A program made the translations under genes and the position numbers. Below, in pieces: positions 52,020-61,589 of a stretch of DNA of 64,000 nt. Below the pieces are notes generated by a model. The model was given only the letters and a program-made list of their open reading frames with translations. It made no database searches and was not told the DNA's origin. Each line of letters starts with the position of its first letter. Within the stretch, counting starts at the first letter, position 1. Origin of the DNA: Ferrimonas lipolytica (GTDB lineage: Bacteria > Pseudomonadota > Gammaproteobacteria > Enterobacterales > Shewanellaceae); the NCBI RefSeq assembly GCF_012295575.1, contig NZ_CP051180.1, positions 1,488,001 to 1,552,000 on the forward strand, in the 5' to 3' direction.

Positions 52020-52730
52020 CTAGCCCTCAGCACGCAGTCGTTGCCACGGCCCGTAAGCAATGCTGTTGAGAGCGGCGCCGTGTTCGCTGTCTAACCCATC
52101 AACCAGCTGCACAAATTCGGTTTGCAGTAGACGTTCAAGCTCAGTAATACCCTGATTGATGCTAACGCTATCGACTGGTGATTGACGCGACAACGCTAAT
52201 AACATTGTGCTGAGATCCGCCACCTGTTGTTGTAACCGATTCAACTGCTCGTAACGACGTTCACGGGCTTTAGCTTGCTGGTAAGCCTGCTGGCCGTTGA
52301 CAACCCCTTGGCCCCCTTGTGCAACTCGAGCCAACCATGGCGAGCCACCTAATGCACCGGCAATCGAGGTGATCTTACCGGTTTTGGTGGTGTTTCCTTG
52401 CCAGCCCAACACTTGTGATAACCCAGCTAACCCACGAAGTTTGGGGTGCATCGCCAACACCGTTGGTAGCAAACCGACAAGCTCGCTGACAAGAAAGAAC
52501 GCTTCGCTTTTAGGAAGCTGAAACAGGTGACGAACCAATTGATGTAACCGGTACTCAAGTGCACCAAGTGGATCATTGTGGCCATCAGGCTCGGGTAACA
52601 CCCCGTAGTCCCTTAATAAGTTTTGCCCACCAGAGGTGATGTTATCCACCACTTCTTGATGCTGTTCCATTAGCGGTTTGGCTTCCTGTATCAAGCCATT
52701 GTCGAGGATCCGTTTCAGCCAACCAGCCAT
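52020..52730 (-). CDS. Hypothetical protein, helical
   Basis: 236 residues. N-terminal AGWLKRILDNGLIQEAKPLM, a central weakly hydrophobic Gly-rich stretch (about 95-145) and a coiled coil (about 150-185: ARERRYEQLNRLQQQVADLS). No signal peptide. Not recognised. It ends 24 bp from the convergent unknown gene at 51576. The codon use looks native. Confidence 0.65.
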   Translation of the reverse strand: MAGWLKRILDNGLIQEAKPLMEQHQEVVDNITSGGQNLLRDYGVLPEPDGHNDPLGALEYRLHQLVRHLFQLPKSEAFFLVSELVGLLPTVLAMHPKLRGLAGLSQVLGWQGNTTKTGKITSIAGALGGSPWLARVAQGGQGVVNGQQAYQQAKARERRYEQLNRLQQQVADLSTMLLALSRQSPVDSVSINQGITELERLLQTEFVQLVDGLDSEHGAALNSIAYGPWQRLRAEG

Positions 52731-52865
52731 AGAGCTCTCTTATTATTTAGTAGATACCCCAAGTATCGCTAACCTGCACGGCGATTAACAGGAAGTCGAT
52801 CACGCTGGTCAGTGGTGTTGTCACTTTGATAGCATTAGCAGCCTTATTTCAGATCAATTCTCGTA

Positions 52866-53579
52866 ATGACGCTACCGATCCTTTATCAAGACGAACACCT
52901 AGTCGCCGTTAACAAACCTGCTAATATGTTGGTTCACCGCGGCGAAAAGCTGAGTCATGGTCGTACCTTTGTGCTGCAAACCATGCGCGACCAGCTTGGC
53001 CAACATATTTACCCAGTGCATCGCCTCGACAAAGCTACTTCTGGGGTGATACTGCTCGCCAAGTCCTCGCAAGCAGCAAGTGACACCATCAAAGCCTGGC
53101 ACCGCGTCGAAAAACGCTATTTGGCGGTGGTCCGCGGCTACGCGCCAGCTCAGGCCGAGGTCGACTTACCATTGGCTGCACCACGGGATAGGAGTAACCC
53201 GAACTGGCAGCCGGGACCAGAATCACCAGCATTAACCTTGGTACGATCACTGGCTCAAATCGAGTTACAAGTAGAAATTGATAAGTACCCTACTTCCCGT
53301 TACTCGATGGTTGAGTGTTTTCCAAAGACCGGTCGAAAACACCAGTTACGCCGCCACCTGCGACACCTCGGCCACCCTATCCTTTGCGATACCCGCTATG
53401 GCAAGAATCGTCATTATCATTACTTCCGTGATGAACTCGGCATCGACCGCATGTTACTGCATGCCCACAAAATCAGCTTTACGCCAGCCGGGGCTAACGC
53501 ACCGATAACCGTCACCGCGCCACTAGATGACACCTTTAGCAATTTATGCCAACGCTTTAACTGGTTAGAGCAAATTTAA
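52866..53579 (+). CDS. truC: tRNA pseudouridine(65) synthase TruC
   Basis: Makes pseudouridine at position 65 of tRNA. 237 residues, RluA family without S4 domain. Catalytic motif HRLDKATSGVILLAKS (Asp essential), preceded by ILYQDEHLVAVNKPANMLVH; C-terminal MVECFPKTGRKHQLRRHLRH and RMLLHAHKISF. Start, length and the YPTSRYSMVE segment match E. coli TruC better than RluA/RluC/RluD. Confidence 0.9.
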   Translation: MTLPILYQDEHLVAVNKPANMLVHRGEKLSHGRTFVLQTMRDQLGQHIYPVHRLDKATSGVILLAKSSQAASDTIKAWHRVEKRYLAVVRGYAPAQAEVDLPLAAPRDRSNPNWQPGPESPALTLVRSLAQIELQVEIDKYPTSRYSMVECFPKTGRKHQLRRHLRHLGHPILCDTRYGKNRHYHYFRDELGIDRMLLHAHKISFTPAGANAPITVTAPLDDTFSNLCQRFNWLEQI

Positions 53580-53606
53580 ATTTGTTAACCGCCTTTACTA
53601 CAACCG

Positions 53607-53636
53607 AAAAGGGCGTGCCATTGGCACGCCCTTTTG
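53607..53636. terminator. Bidirectional terminator after truC
   Basis: AAAAGGGCGTGCC / GGCACGCCCTTTT long stem between convergent truC and the TonB operon. Confidence 0.9.
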
Positions 53637-53660
53637 AATCTGCATCACTCTCGCCTACAG

Positions 53661-54818
53661 TTACACCATCTTAGCTTGAATAAAATCACGCCATTTCGAA
53701 CCGGCACCTTCGCTATTCGGTAATCGAGCGGCCTTTTCAGCGTGCTTAAGCGCCTTTGGGTATTGCCCTAAACGGTAATAAGCACGGGTCGCTTGCAAGT
53801 GTAAACGTGATTTACGGTCCTGTGTTTTTATCGCTCGTTTGAGCTGAGGCATTAACGCAACCGCCTGTTCAAATTGGCCGTGCATAACCAATAGTTCAAA
53901 CTGCTCAAGCCGATAATCCGCATCAAGTTGTGCCACCGCATCCCACGCTGATACCGCTTGCTGCCAGTTTTGAGTTATCTGCCAGTACTGAGCTAACTTC
54001 AGACGGTGCTCAAAATTATCTTCAATTGTCTTACCGAGTTGTTGCTGTAGTTGACGTGCCGCCAATTCTGGCAACTGACGATTAGCAAACAACTGCACCA
54101 GCGACAGGTAATCTTTTTCGGTAGCAAGCACACCATTACGCTCAGCCAACGCCAGCGTAGTCAGCGCCTGTTCATGCTGCTTTAAACGCAACTGTAAACT
54201 GGTTAAATGACGCCACCACTCTAATTGGCTGGGCTCCATCGCAATCAACTGCCGCGTAATGGTTACCGCGTTGGGCCACTGTTCAAGCTGTTGATAGGCC
54301 TGCAACTGCATCTGCACCGGTGTTACCGTTAACTCGAGCTCAGCAGAGCGTTTGGCTGGCGCGATAACCGCTTGCCAGTTCTCCAATCGATAATAGCTTT
54401 GGGCGATACGCAGGTATAAGTCGCCGGTTTTAAGATTGTCAGCGCTGCTGTTTTCAACCCAGTGATAATGCTCTAGCGCATCCTCATAACGCAGTTGAGA
54501 AAGCAAAATATCCGCCAACATTCGATGAGTCTGGGCATTAGTACTGGCGTCTAGCGCTTCTGTTTCAACCGCAAACTGCAGTTGTTCAATTGCCTTTTCT
54601 ACCTGACCATTAGTCCAATAGAGCGAGCCTCGGAAACGAGAAACATAGGCTTTGTCGTCGTTGTTGCGCGGATTAATTGGCTCCAGCAATTCAATCGCTT
54701 CGCTAACCATTTCCGCTTCATAGAGCTCATAAGCTTGTTGTACCTTGGCTGCAACCCTTGGGGTCAACGCCATGGCGGGAGAGCTTAGCAATAACAGCGC
54801 TAGAATCAGTTTTTTCAT
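53661..54818 (-). CDS. TPR protein of the TonB2-type system
   Basis: 385 residues. Signal peptide MKKLILALLLLSSPAMA, then tandem tetratricopeptide-type helical repeats (for example LYEAEMVSEAIELLEPINPR, AKRSAELELTVTP, ARAYYRLGQYPKALKHAEKA). Such a periplasmic TPR protein commonly ends TtpC/ExbB/ExbD/TonB operons in Vibrio and Shewanella. Its role there is thought to be support of TonB-dependent uptake; not established. It overlaps tonB by 4 bp. Last gene before the terminator. Confidence 0.88.
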   Translation of the reverse strand: MKKLILALLLLSSPAMALTPRVAAKVQQAYELYEAEMVSEAIELLEPINPRNNDDKAYVSRFRGSLYWTNGQVEKAIEQLQFAVETEALDASTNAQTHRMLADILLSQLRYEDALEHYHWVENSSADNLKTGDLYLRIAQSYYRLENWQAVIAPAKRSAELELTVTPVQMQLQAYQQLEQWPNAVTITRQLIAMEPSQLEWWRHLTSLQLRLKQHEQALTTLALAERNGVLATEKDYLSLVQLFANRQLPELAARQLQQQLGKTIEDNFEHRLKLAQYWQITQNWQQAVSAWDAVAQLDADYRLEQFELLVMHGQFEQAVALMPQLKRAIKTQDRKSRLHLQATRAYYRLGQYPKALKHAEKAARLPNSEGAGSKWRDFIQAKMV

Positions 54819-55432
54819 CGATTTACTCGGAACTCTAGTTTGACGGTTTGGTTAAATTGGCTCACTTTATTGCCATCAACCTCTTTCGGCTGATACTTCC
54901 ACCGAGACAAGGCTTTCATCGCCGCTCGATCGAAAATACGAACCGGCTCAGACTTTTCAATCTTGATGTCTTCAGGTCGGCCTTGTTCGTTAATAGTGAA
55001 GCTCATCACCACATAGCCTTCGGTTTTTTTACGCAACGCCCGCGCAGGATACTGTGGTTCAACCCGATAGATTGGCATCGCTTGCCGATCTTGAGCGGCA
55101 AAATCTCCCTTAGCTGGCAGTGGTACACCGATGTCACCGGGACCATCCAAGCTCAGTTGAGGCAACGGCATGGTCGTTGGTACCATCGTGGTGGTATCCG
55201 TATTGGCAACGGCCGCCGTTGGCATCTGTGGTAATGGCGGAGGTGGTTCCGGAATATCACGACTGCGGCGCTCAGTTTGCTCATCACGCTGAGCCATAAC
55301 AATCGACACCGGCGCTTTGCTCGGTCCTTGAGGTCCTGCTCCCATGCCGCCGTTAACCATTAAAGCCATACCGCTAAACAACGCTGCGGTGATCGCTATC
55401 GCTGCTACAGCAGCGATAATCAAATCCTTCAT
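54815..55432 (-). CDS. tonB: Energy transducer TonB (TonB2 type)
   Basis: 205 residues. One N-terminal transmembrane helix (about 1-28, with the SxxxH-like face of TonB not clearly conserved), a short Pro-rich linker (EPPPPLPQMP) and a C-terminal TonB domain: VEPQYPARALRKKTEGYVVM, SFTINEQGRPEDIKIEKSEP, ALSRWKYQPKEVDGN. Short linker length is typical of TonB2. Overlaps exbD and the TPR gene by 4 bp each. Confidence 0.93.
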   Translation of the reverse strand: MKDLIIAAVAAIAITAALFSGMALMVNGGMGAGPQGPSKAPVSIVMAQRDEQTERRSRDIPEPPPPLPQMPTAAVANTDTTTMVPTTMPLPQLSLDGPGDIGVPLPAKGDFAAQDRQAMPIYRVEPQYPARALRKKTEGYVVMSFTINEQGRPEDIKIEKSEPVRIFDRAAMKALSRWKYQPKEVDGNKVSQFNQTVKLEFRVNR

Positions 55433-55839
55433 TTCACTGGCTCCGCGGCTAACGCGATATCAGCAATACCAGCCGCTTTGGCCGCATCTAGCACCTTAAC
55501 AACGGTACCATTAAAGGCACGCTCGTCCGCTTGGATCACCAACGATGCATCCGGTTGGTCGACCTTTAAGCGCTCAAGGTTTGCTTGAACACGTTCAACG
55601 TCAACTTGGCGCTGATCAATGAAAATCTGGTTACGGTTGTTGATTGCAACAAACAGACCTGCACCACTTTTAGAGCTTGCCTGAGCGGCTTGAGGGCGGT
55701 CGACATCGATACCAGACTCTCGTACAAACGAAGTGGTAACAATAAAGAAAATCAGCATGATGAAAACGATGTCTAGCATCGGTGTCATATCAACCTGAGC
55801 TTCATCCTGCTGCTGAGTCTGTGGTCGTAAAAAGCGCAT
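55429..55839 (-). CDS. exbD: Biopolymer transport protein ExbD
   Basis: 136 residues, ExbD/TolR family. Single transmembrane helix with the functional Asp region VDMTPMLDIVFIMLIFFIVT (about 17-36), and a periplasmic domain ending in the usual LDAAKAAGIADIALAAEP. Forms the proton-driven motor with ExbB. 1 bp after exbB, overlaps tonB. Confidence 0.94.
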   Translation of the reverse strand: MRFLRPQTQQQDEAQVDMTPMLDIVFIMLIFFIVTTSFVRESGIDVDRPQAAQASSKSGAGLFVAINNRNQIFIDQRQVDVERVQANLERLKVDQPDASLVIQADERAFNGTVVKVLDAAKAAGIADIALAAEPVK

Positions 55840-55840
55840 G

Positions 55841-56359
55841 TTAATCTTCTCGAGGTAAATTGTTGGCGAGGTGGTGCAGTAACCGATCGCTGCGTTTCGC
55901 TAAGCGGGAATGAACAAACAGTCCCGCTAACGCCGCTACCATGCCTGCCATAGTTGGTAAGGTCGCCATGGCAATGCCTGCTGACATCAATTTCGGGTTA
56001 CCAGTACCCTGTGCTGCCATCACATCAAACACGGTGATCATGCCGGTTACCGTACCCACCAGACCAATCATCGGACATACGGTAATCAGCAATTTGGACA
56101 GCGCCATTGAGCGTTGTAGCGAACGCTCGGCGCGACCAAGGATTCCTTCGCGCTGCATCAGTGCAAACCAGCTAGTCCGTTCAGCACGTTGCTGCCATTG
56201 TTGTTGCCACTGTTGAGACTGCAACGGGAACCGGCGCCACTGGAACAGGACGCGTTCTAACATCAGAATCCAGGTAAGAAGAACCACTGCAGCTAATACC
56301 CACAGCAGCGGCCCTCCCCGCTCCATAAACTGATTTATCCAGCTCCACCATTGAATCAT
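55841..56359 (-). CDS. exbB: MotA/TolQ/ExbB proton channel protein (ExbB2)
   Basis: 172 residues, three transmembrane helices. The family core is ITVCPMIGLVGTVTGMITVF followed by GISMA-like AGIAMATLPTMAGMVAALAG. This short ExbB is the second of two in the operon, as in TonB2 systems. Start overlaps the end of the large ExbB gene by 4 bp. Confidence 0.93.
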   Translation of the reverse strand: MIQWWSWINQFMERGGPLLWVLAAVVLLTWILMLERVLFQWRRFPLQSQQWQQQWQQRAERTSWFALMQREGILGRAERSLQRSMALSKLLITVCPMIGLVGTVTGMITVFDVMAAQGTGNPKLMSAGIAMATLPTMAGMVAALAGLFVHSRLAKRSDRLLHHLANNLPRED

Positions 56360-57684
56360 GCGGCTTGCTTACCTTGTTCGTGTTGTTCAGCATGCAAGGC
56401 AATCAGTGCAAGGCTCTCTTTTTCCAAGATGCTACGAATAGCAACAACACGGCTGTTCAATAGGTTATGAGTTAACAGCAGTGGCATCGCCGCCACCATA
56501 CCCAGTACGGTGGTGATCAACGCCATGGATATACCGCCGGCCATAACTTTCGGGTCGCCATTACCGTATTGCGTAATTACTTGGAAGGTTTCGATCATGC
56601 CGGTAACCGTACCGAGCAAGCCAAGCATCGGCGCTAGCGCCGCCAGCAGTTTCAGCATCGATAACCCACGCTCAAGGCCCTGTTGTTCATTTACGATGGC
56701 TTCGGTAAGTTTTAGCTCGATGGTGTCTAGTGGGTGATCCTTGTTGCTGTGGTAGCTCGCCAAGATACGACCCATTGGATTGTTACCATGATTGCTGTCG
56801 CTGTCGGCTAGCTTAAGCTGAGATTGAATACCCAGTTGGGTTTTAATCAATACCGCGCCACGGATCAGTGAGATAATCAAGCCAATAGCTAATAACGCCA
56901 CAATCACCTTGCCCACCACGCCACCGGCTTCAAAGCGCTGCTTTAACGTTGGAGTAAGCTGATACATGTCAAGCAAATCGCCCATGCCAGCATCAATCGC
57001 TAAGGTTTCAACGGCCGCTCCAGTCGGTACCATAAACTGTGGTTGACGTGGGTACAGCAGCGCTAAATCCCGTTGGCTATCAATCTGAGCAAAGCCGCTG
57101 GCGCCGACAAGGCTAAATGGGCCTAAGTGCCATAGTGTTTGCGGGCTAACCTGACCAACAGTATCAGCAACTGGCAATGAAACTTGGCCAACCTGTGCGG
57201 CTTGGTTGATGTCAGCAAGCATGATCATTGGTAACTGACGTAGCTGCTCAATATCAGGCAGACGCTTCGCCTTAGCGAGTTCAGCCGCTTGCTGTTGACG
57301 CTCTGGTGCAATCAACGCCAACGGTCCACGCTCAAGTTCGCCAGCCAATTCACCCCCAACCTGACGTACCACTCCGTAGACTTCACCCAACGCACCGGTA
57401 GACAGAGTAAGCTGCTTTGAACGCTCAGCCAAAAGCTGTTCGTTGTCAGCAAACTGATCTGACAGTTGGTCAACCTGACGCTGCAGATCAGCCAACGCTT
57501 GTTGTTGTGCTTTGAGCTTAGCGTTGACATCGTCAGCTTCCGCGCCAACGGTAGCTAAACGATTGTGGTTGTGTTTTTGTTCTTGTTGACGGGCTTCACT
57601 GCTTTTTTCAGCCAGCGAGTTCAAAGGTTGAGCTACCGACATGGTGGCCACTAGGCTCAACATCAAAAAGGTTAGACGAGCCAT
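56356..57684 (-). CDS. TtpC-type large MotA/TolQ/ExbB protein
   Basis: 442 residues. A signal peptide and a long periplasmic N-terminal region with coiled coil (about 25-110, KAQQQALADLQRQVDQLSDQ) are followed by a C-terminal ExbB-like channel domain (LLAALAPMLGLLGTVTGMIE, GISMALITTVLGMVAAMPLL). In Vibrio, TtpC is essential for TonB2 function. Directly abuts the DUF3450 gene (shared base at 57684). Confidence 0.92.
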   Translation of the reverse strand: MARLTFLMLSLVATMSVAQPLNSLAEKSSEARQQEQKHNHNRLATVGAEADDVNAKLKAQQQALADLQRQVDQLSDQFADNEQLLAERSKQLTLSTGALGEVYGVVRQVGGELAGELERGPLALIAPERQQQAAELAKAKRLPDIEQLRQLPMIMLADINQAAQVGQVSLPVADTVGQVSPQTLWHLGPFSLVGASGFAQIDSQRDLALLYPRQPQFMVPTGAAVETLAIDAGMGDLLDMYQLTPTLKQRFEAGGVVGKVIVALLAIGLIISLIRGAVLIKTQLGIQSQLKLADSDSNHGNNPMGRILASYHSNKDHPLDTIELKLTEAIVNEQQGLERGLSMLKLLAALAPMLGLLGTVTGMIETFQVITQYGNGDPKVMAGGISMALITTVLGMVAAMPLLLTHNLLNSRVVAIRSILEKESLALIALHAEQHEQGKQAA

Positions 57685-58433
57685 TAGTTAGCACCCTTTG
57701 CAGTAACTGGAATGGTAAGAAGATCTGGTGCACGCTGACCAGCTGCGATTTCATAGGCTTTAACTAGCTCGCTGATGTCATTCGACTCAACCGGCTGCCA
57801 GTGATCCGTTTGCCACTGCCAGTAAAGGGTTCCGTTAAGGCTACGAGCCAGCAAGCTCAAACGGCCAACATGCAGTAACTCAACTTCGCGTTCACTGCCG
57901 TCATTCACAACTACCGCACCGCGATACAAACCTAAGCGGCGTCCGGTATCAACCTCGATCTGGAACGCTTCTAATACACGCCGAAATTTCTCCGCGTCGG
58001 CAACATCTGCACGGCCCATCATCAGCTTCAAATCAGCCAAGCGATTACGACGCTGTTCTTCTTTAACTGGAATGTCGTTGTCTAACAGTTGCTCTAATTG
58101 ATCCAGCATCTGATAGATCAGCGGAACTAGTCCCGCTCGAGTGGCCTCGATGCCGTTAAGCTGGGTATTTAAGTCGGTCAATTCGCGCTCTTGGTCTGCA
58201 ACCAATTGACTTAAGTGTTGGTGATACACCGTAAGGTTGTCGAAGTCTTCTTGCAGACGCTCTAGATCTGCTTGCTCGAGCAGTTTCTGCTCCGCCAACT
58301 GATTTACTTGTTGCTGGGTATCACGACCCGCCTGTTGCAATTGCGCCTGCTGTTGCTGCGCCATATCTAACGGTTGTGCTGCTTGTACTTGAGTACATGC
58401 AAGCAACAGCGCCGTGGAAGCCAATTTTCTCAA
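57684..58433 (-). CDS. DUF3450 periplasmic coiled-coil protein, first gene of TonB2 operon
   Basis: 249 residues. Short signal peptide (about 1-18, ending VQA) and a long Gln-rich coiled coil (about 20-110), then a C-terminal domain (RRLGLYRGAVVVNDGSEREV, WQTDHWQPVESNDISELVKA). DUF3450 proteins regularly head ExbB/ExbD/TonB operons in this group. The start appears to be TTG; no in-frame ATG is near. A Fur-like box lies about 85 bp upstream, suggesting iron control. Confidence 0.88.
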   Translation of the reverse strand: MRKLASTALLLACTQVQAAQPLDMAQQQQAQLQQAGRDTQQQVNQLAEQKLLEQADLERLQEDFDNLTVYHQHLSQLVADQERELTDLNTQLNGIEATRAGLVPLIYQMLDQLEQLLDNDIPVKEEQRRNRLADLKLMMGRADVADAEKFRRVLEAFQIEVDTGRRLGLYRGAVVVNDGSEREVELLHVGRLSLLARSLNGTLYWQWQTDHWQPVESNDISELVKAYEIAAGQRAPDLLTIPVTAKGAN

Positions 58434-58516
58434 CGCAAAAATCCAATTCAGTTAATCGTAATCTGTAGCGAATTTTCGCAAACCCTGTTGAATAGCTCCA
58501 CCTTTCAGATCACATA

Positions 58517-58535
58517 AATGAGAATGATTGCTAAT
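58517..58535. promoter_or_regulatory. Fur-like box upstream of the TonB2 operon
   Basis: AATGAGAATGATTGCTAAT resembles the Fur site (AATGAGAATNATT half well conserved, other half weaker). It lies between the DUF3450 gene and the amidohydrolase gene. Fits iron-regulated TonB uptake; not tested. Confidence 0.55.
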
Positions 58536-58690
58536 ACTTTGTTTATTTAGCTAACGCATACTCTGGTAAATTGGCTAGTTAATCTAAATGTCAGGTTGCA
58601 AACGCAACCGCTTACAACTCCCTTCTAGGTAATGCACATAAATACTGGCAGCATAAGTTAATCACGTTAACAAATAATCAAGGAAAGATT

Positions 58691-59977
58691 ATGCATATCA
58701 ACAGGTCTACGCTGGTTTTAGCAATTGCGACTGCTTTTTCAACTCCAGTAGCGAACGCCAACGCGCTTTACATTCATGCAGGTAATTTGATTGATGGCGT
58801 TAGCGATGATGTTCGTAGCAACGTCACTATTGTGGTCAGTGACAACACCATTACGGCAATCAAGGATGGCTTTATCAACGACGATAACGGCCGTGTTGTT
58901 GATCTTACTGATTCGACGGTCATGCCCGGGCTGATGGATATGCATACCCATGTCGATATGCTGCTCAATAAAGACGGCTACACCGAAGGTTTTTTTAAGA
59001 ACCCACCTTACTTTGCGCTTCGTGCCACCAACTACGTTAACGATACGCTTCAAGCTGGCTTTACCACGGTACGAAACCTCGGTGGCTCAGTATCGACAGA
59101 TCTACGCGATGCCATCAATCAAGGCCATATTGCCGGTCCGAGGATCTATGCGGCAGGTAAGTCGATAGCGACCACTGGCGGTCACGCCGATCCAACCAAC
59201 GGCATCAATCGCCACTTGAGCTTGCTAGAAGGCGCACCGGGACCAACAGCTGGCGTAATTAATGGATACGATGATGCACGTCAAGCCGTTCGGCAACGCT
59301 ATAAAGAGGGTTCTGACGTAATCAAACTGACGGTAACGGGCGGTGTTCTCAGTTTGGCGAAAAGCGGCGATAACCCGCAGTTTATGGATGATGAGCTCAA
59401 AGGAATTATGGATACCGCCAAGGATTACGGTTTCGTAGTGGCTGTGCACGCTCACGGGGCTGAGGGGATGAAGCGTGCCATCCGAGCTGGTGTCGATTCG
59501 GTTGAACACGGCACCTATATGGATAAAGAAACCATCAAGCTGATGAAGAAAAATGGTACCTACTATGTACCAACAATCAGCGCTGGTAAGTGGGTCGCAG
59601 CACATGTAGATCAATACCCTACTATTGTCCAACCCAAAGCCCGCGCTGTCGGCCCACAGATTCAAAAAACCTTTACTAAAGCGTATGAGGCCGGGGTAAA
59701 CATTGCGTTTGGTACCGATGCTGGTGTGTTTCCCCACGGCTTAAATGGGCGTGAATTTGGCTATATGGTGGAAGCGGGAATGGCGCCGATGGAAGCGATT
59801 CAATCGGCCACGATAAATGGCGCAAAGTTGCTGCGTATCGACGATAAGTTAGGTTCAGTTGAAAGCGGTAAGTTGGCTGATCTAGTTGCGGTTAAAGGCA
59901 ACCCGCTTGAGGACATAACCTTAATGGAAAGTGTCAGCTTTGTAATGAAAGATGGCACTATTTACAAACAGCTTTAA
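58691..59977 (+). CDS. Exported metal-dependent amidohydrolase
   Basis: 428 residues. Signal peptide about 1-24 ([23 protein letters not shown]), so periplasmic. Amidohydrolase-superfamily barrel: metal His85-x-His87 in MDMHTHVD, catalytic-lysine region [38 protein letters not shown] and catalytic Asp in [12 protein letters not shown]. Belongs to the imidazolonepropionase-like/Xaa-Pro-dipeptidase subgroup common in Shewanella, where peptide-like substrates are suspected. AAGGAAAG lies ahead of the ATG. Monocistronic, hairpin after the stop. Confidence 0.88.
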   Translation: MHINRSTLVLAIATAFSTPVANANALYIHAGNLIDGVSDDVRSNVTIVVSDNTITAIKDGFINDDNGRVVDLTDSTVMPGLMDMHTHVDMLLNKDGYTEGFFKNPPYFALRATNYVNDTLQAGFTTVRNLGGSVSTDLRDAINQGHIAGPRIYAAGKSIATTGGHADPTNGINRHLSLLEGAPGPTAGVINGYDDARQAVRQRYKEGSDVIKLTVTGGVLSLAKSGDNPQFMDDELKGIMDTAKDYGFVVAVHAHGAEGMKRAIRAGVDSVEHGTYMDKETIKLMKKNGTYYVPTISAGKWVAAHVDQYPTIVQPKARAVGPQIQKTFTKAYEAGVNIAFGTDAGVFPHGLNGREFGYMVEAGMAPMEAIQSATINGAKLLRIDDKLGSVESGKLADLVAVKGNPLEDITLMESVSFVMKDGTIYKQL

Positions 59978-59993
59978 TCGTACCAGCATTGGT

Positions 59994-60016
59994 CGAGGCC
60001 ACCTTAGTTGGCCTCG
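59994..60016. terminator. Hairpin between amidohydrolase and FAD oxidoreductase genes
   Basis: CGAGGCCA (59994-60001) pairs with TGGCCTCG (60009-60016), 7-base loop; no long T-tract. Confidence 0.5.
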
Positions 60017-60028
60017 GCACTTGCTTCG

Positions 60029-61465
60029 CTATTCACCAAACTGGCGAGCTAATGCGGGCGGGTAATCGCGTTGTAATGCAATCTGCTGGGCGTAACGTTC
60101 AACTTCGGCGTAATCTAATCCGTCGCTGATTTCTACGTTAGGCGCTGGATTTGCCGACAGCAGACCAATTTCTACCAACTGTTGCTGGATCAACCGAGCT
60201 GCCGGTATTGCCGAGGTTGCTTTAACAATCTCAGCTCGAGCATAACGACAGGTAGAAAAAGCCACATCGGCGGCACGTAAGTTGGCGTCATCACCGGGGA
60301 TCTGTTGCGCGCCATACAGTGGTTTCGCACTGGTCGCGGCAGCAGCAAACTTCGGCAAAAAATAAGCTAGGTGGGCGATGGCTTTATTGGTGCGATCTTC
60401 AACAATCGCTTGAGGCCAACCCTCATGTAACTTTTGACGTAGTACCAATGGCAATTGCGGTTGTGCACTTTGCGCTGAAGACGCCACCAAACCCTGCTCA
60501 AACAAGGTGATTTTATCGGTCATGCCGTGTAGTTGAAATAAACCATCAGCATAGGGAGTGAGCTGAGCCATGCCATTTGGCGTGCCACGCTCGCCGTGAA
60601 ATATCACTTCTGGCCAATGACTCGCTTGGGACCACTTAGCGACATAGGCCGCCTTAAACTCAACCAAGCGGGGGCTATCGATCTCAAGTAGATCATCTAA
60701 CTCACCGCTACGATAACCACAGGCGTTAACCAAATAATCAACGTGAATATCTTTAGAATCAGCGCAATCAAGCTGGATCGTCCAGCCTTTAGCCTCTGCT
60801 GTAACGTTGACCACCTTGGTATCAACCAGTAGCTGACAACCTGGTCGTTGCTGAAGCGTAAGTTCGGCACTGGCCGCTAAGCGAAATAAGCTAAGGCCAT
60901 ATTCTTGGACCAACACCAACGGCCACTTGACCTTGTCAAAGTCGAGTTCTTTAGCCAGCGGAATCATCCACTGGTCGCAACTTCGCGGCCGGCCACTTGC
61001 TACTTGATGTTTCAACTGCTCCATTTGAGCACGACTGTACAATCGAAAATAATCATCAGGCTCACCCAGCAGTTTGTTGCTGCCGTCGGTTTCAGTTAAG
61101 CCGCGATAATATTCAGTGAGTACCTGTAAACGGGGCAATAACGCATCAACCTCACCGGGATCTCGTTGCGGCACAGCAATAACGGTAGGGCGAATATTGG
61201 CACAATGCGGGTACATTTTTAAGGTGTCAATTGACTCCTGCAACAGCTGAACGCACTGCTGTTCATCGATTTCTCGATAAAGGTTGCCACCGGCGTGAAG
61301 GTGACAAAACGGAGGGCCATTTACTAAGCTTTGGCCTTGTTCAAGCAGCAATACGTCAATATCGTTATTTTGACTCAACTGCATTGCAATGGTTGATCCG
61401 GCCACGCCACCACCGATGATCCCAACCCGCGGTTTTTTTGATTTTTTTTGCGGTTCGCTACACAT
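60029..61465 (-). CDS. FAD-dependent oxidoreductase (DAO-like)
   Basis: About 478 residues from the ATG at 61465. N-terminal FAD-binding Rossmann motif VGIIGGGVAGSTIAMQLSQN followed by LLLEQG. A central part includes LVDTKVVNVTAEAKGWTIQL and VDYLVNACGYRSGELDDLLE, as in DAO-fold enzymes. C-terminal half has no transmembrane segment. The substrate is not recognisable; it is not one of the standard GlpD, DadA or SoxB types. Monocistronic, convergent with the amidohydrolase gene. Confidence 0.8.
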   Translation of the reverse strand: MCSEPQKKSKKPRVGIIGGGVAGSTIAMQLSQNNDIDVLLLEQGQSLVNGPPFCHLHAGGNLYREIDEQQCVQLLQESIDTLKMYPHCANIRPTVIAVPQRDPGEVDALLPRLQVLTEYYRGLTETDGSNKLLGEPDDYFRLYSRAQMEQLKHQVASGRPRSCDQWMIPLAKELDFDKVKWPLVLVQEYGLSLFRLAASAELTLQQRPGCQLLVDTKVVNVTAEAKGWTIQLDCADSKDIHVDYLVNACGYRSGELDDLLEIDSPRLVEFKAAYVAKWSQASHWPEVIFHGERGTPNGMAQLTPYADGLFQLHGMTDKITLFEQGLVASSAQSAQPQLPLVLRQKLHEGWPQAIVEDRTNKAIAHLAYFLPKFAAAATSAKPLYGAQQIPGDDANLRAADVAFSTCRYARAEIVKATSAIPAARLIQQQLVEIGLLSANPAPNVEISDGLDYAEVERYAQQIALQRDYPPALARQFGE

Positions 61466-61589
61466 CAACTAATTTCAACTCGATGAATTTTCAAACAATA
61501 TCCTTCTACCAGACCACCGCCACGAAACGATGACCCCAATACAATGAATATTGAGCAATTAAGGTTACAGCAACAACGCGACAAGAGGG

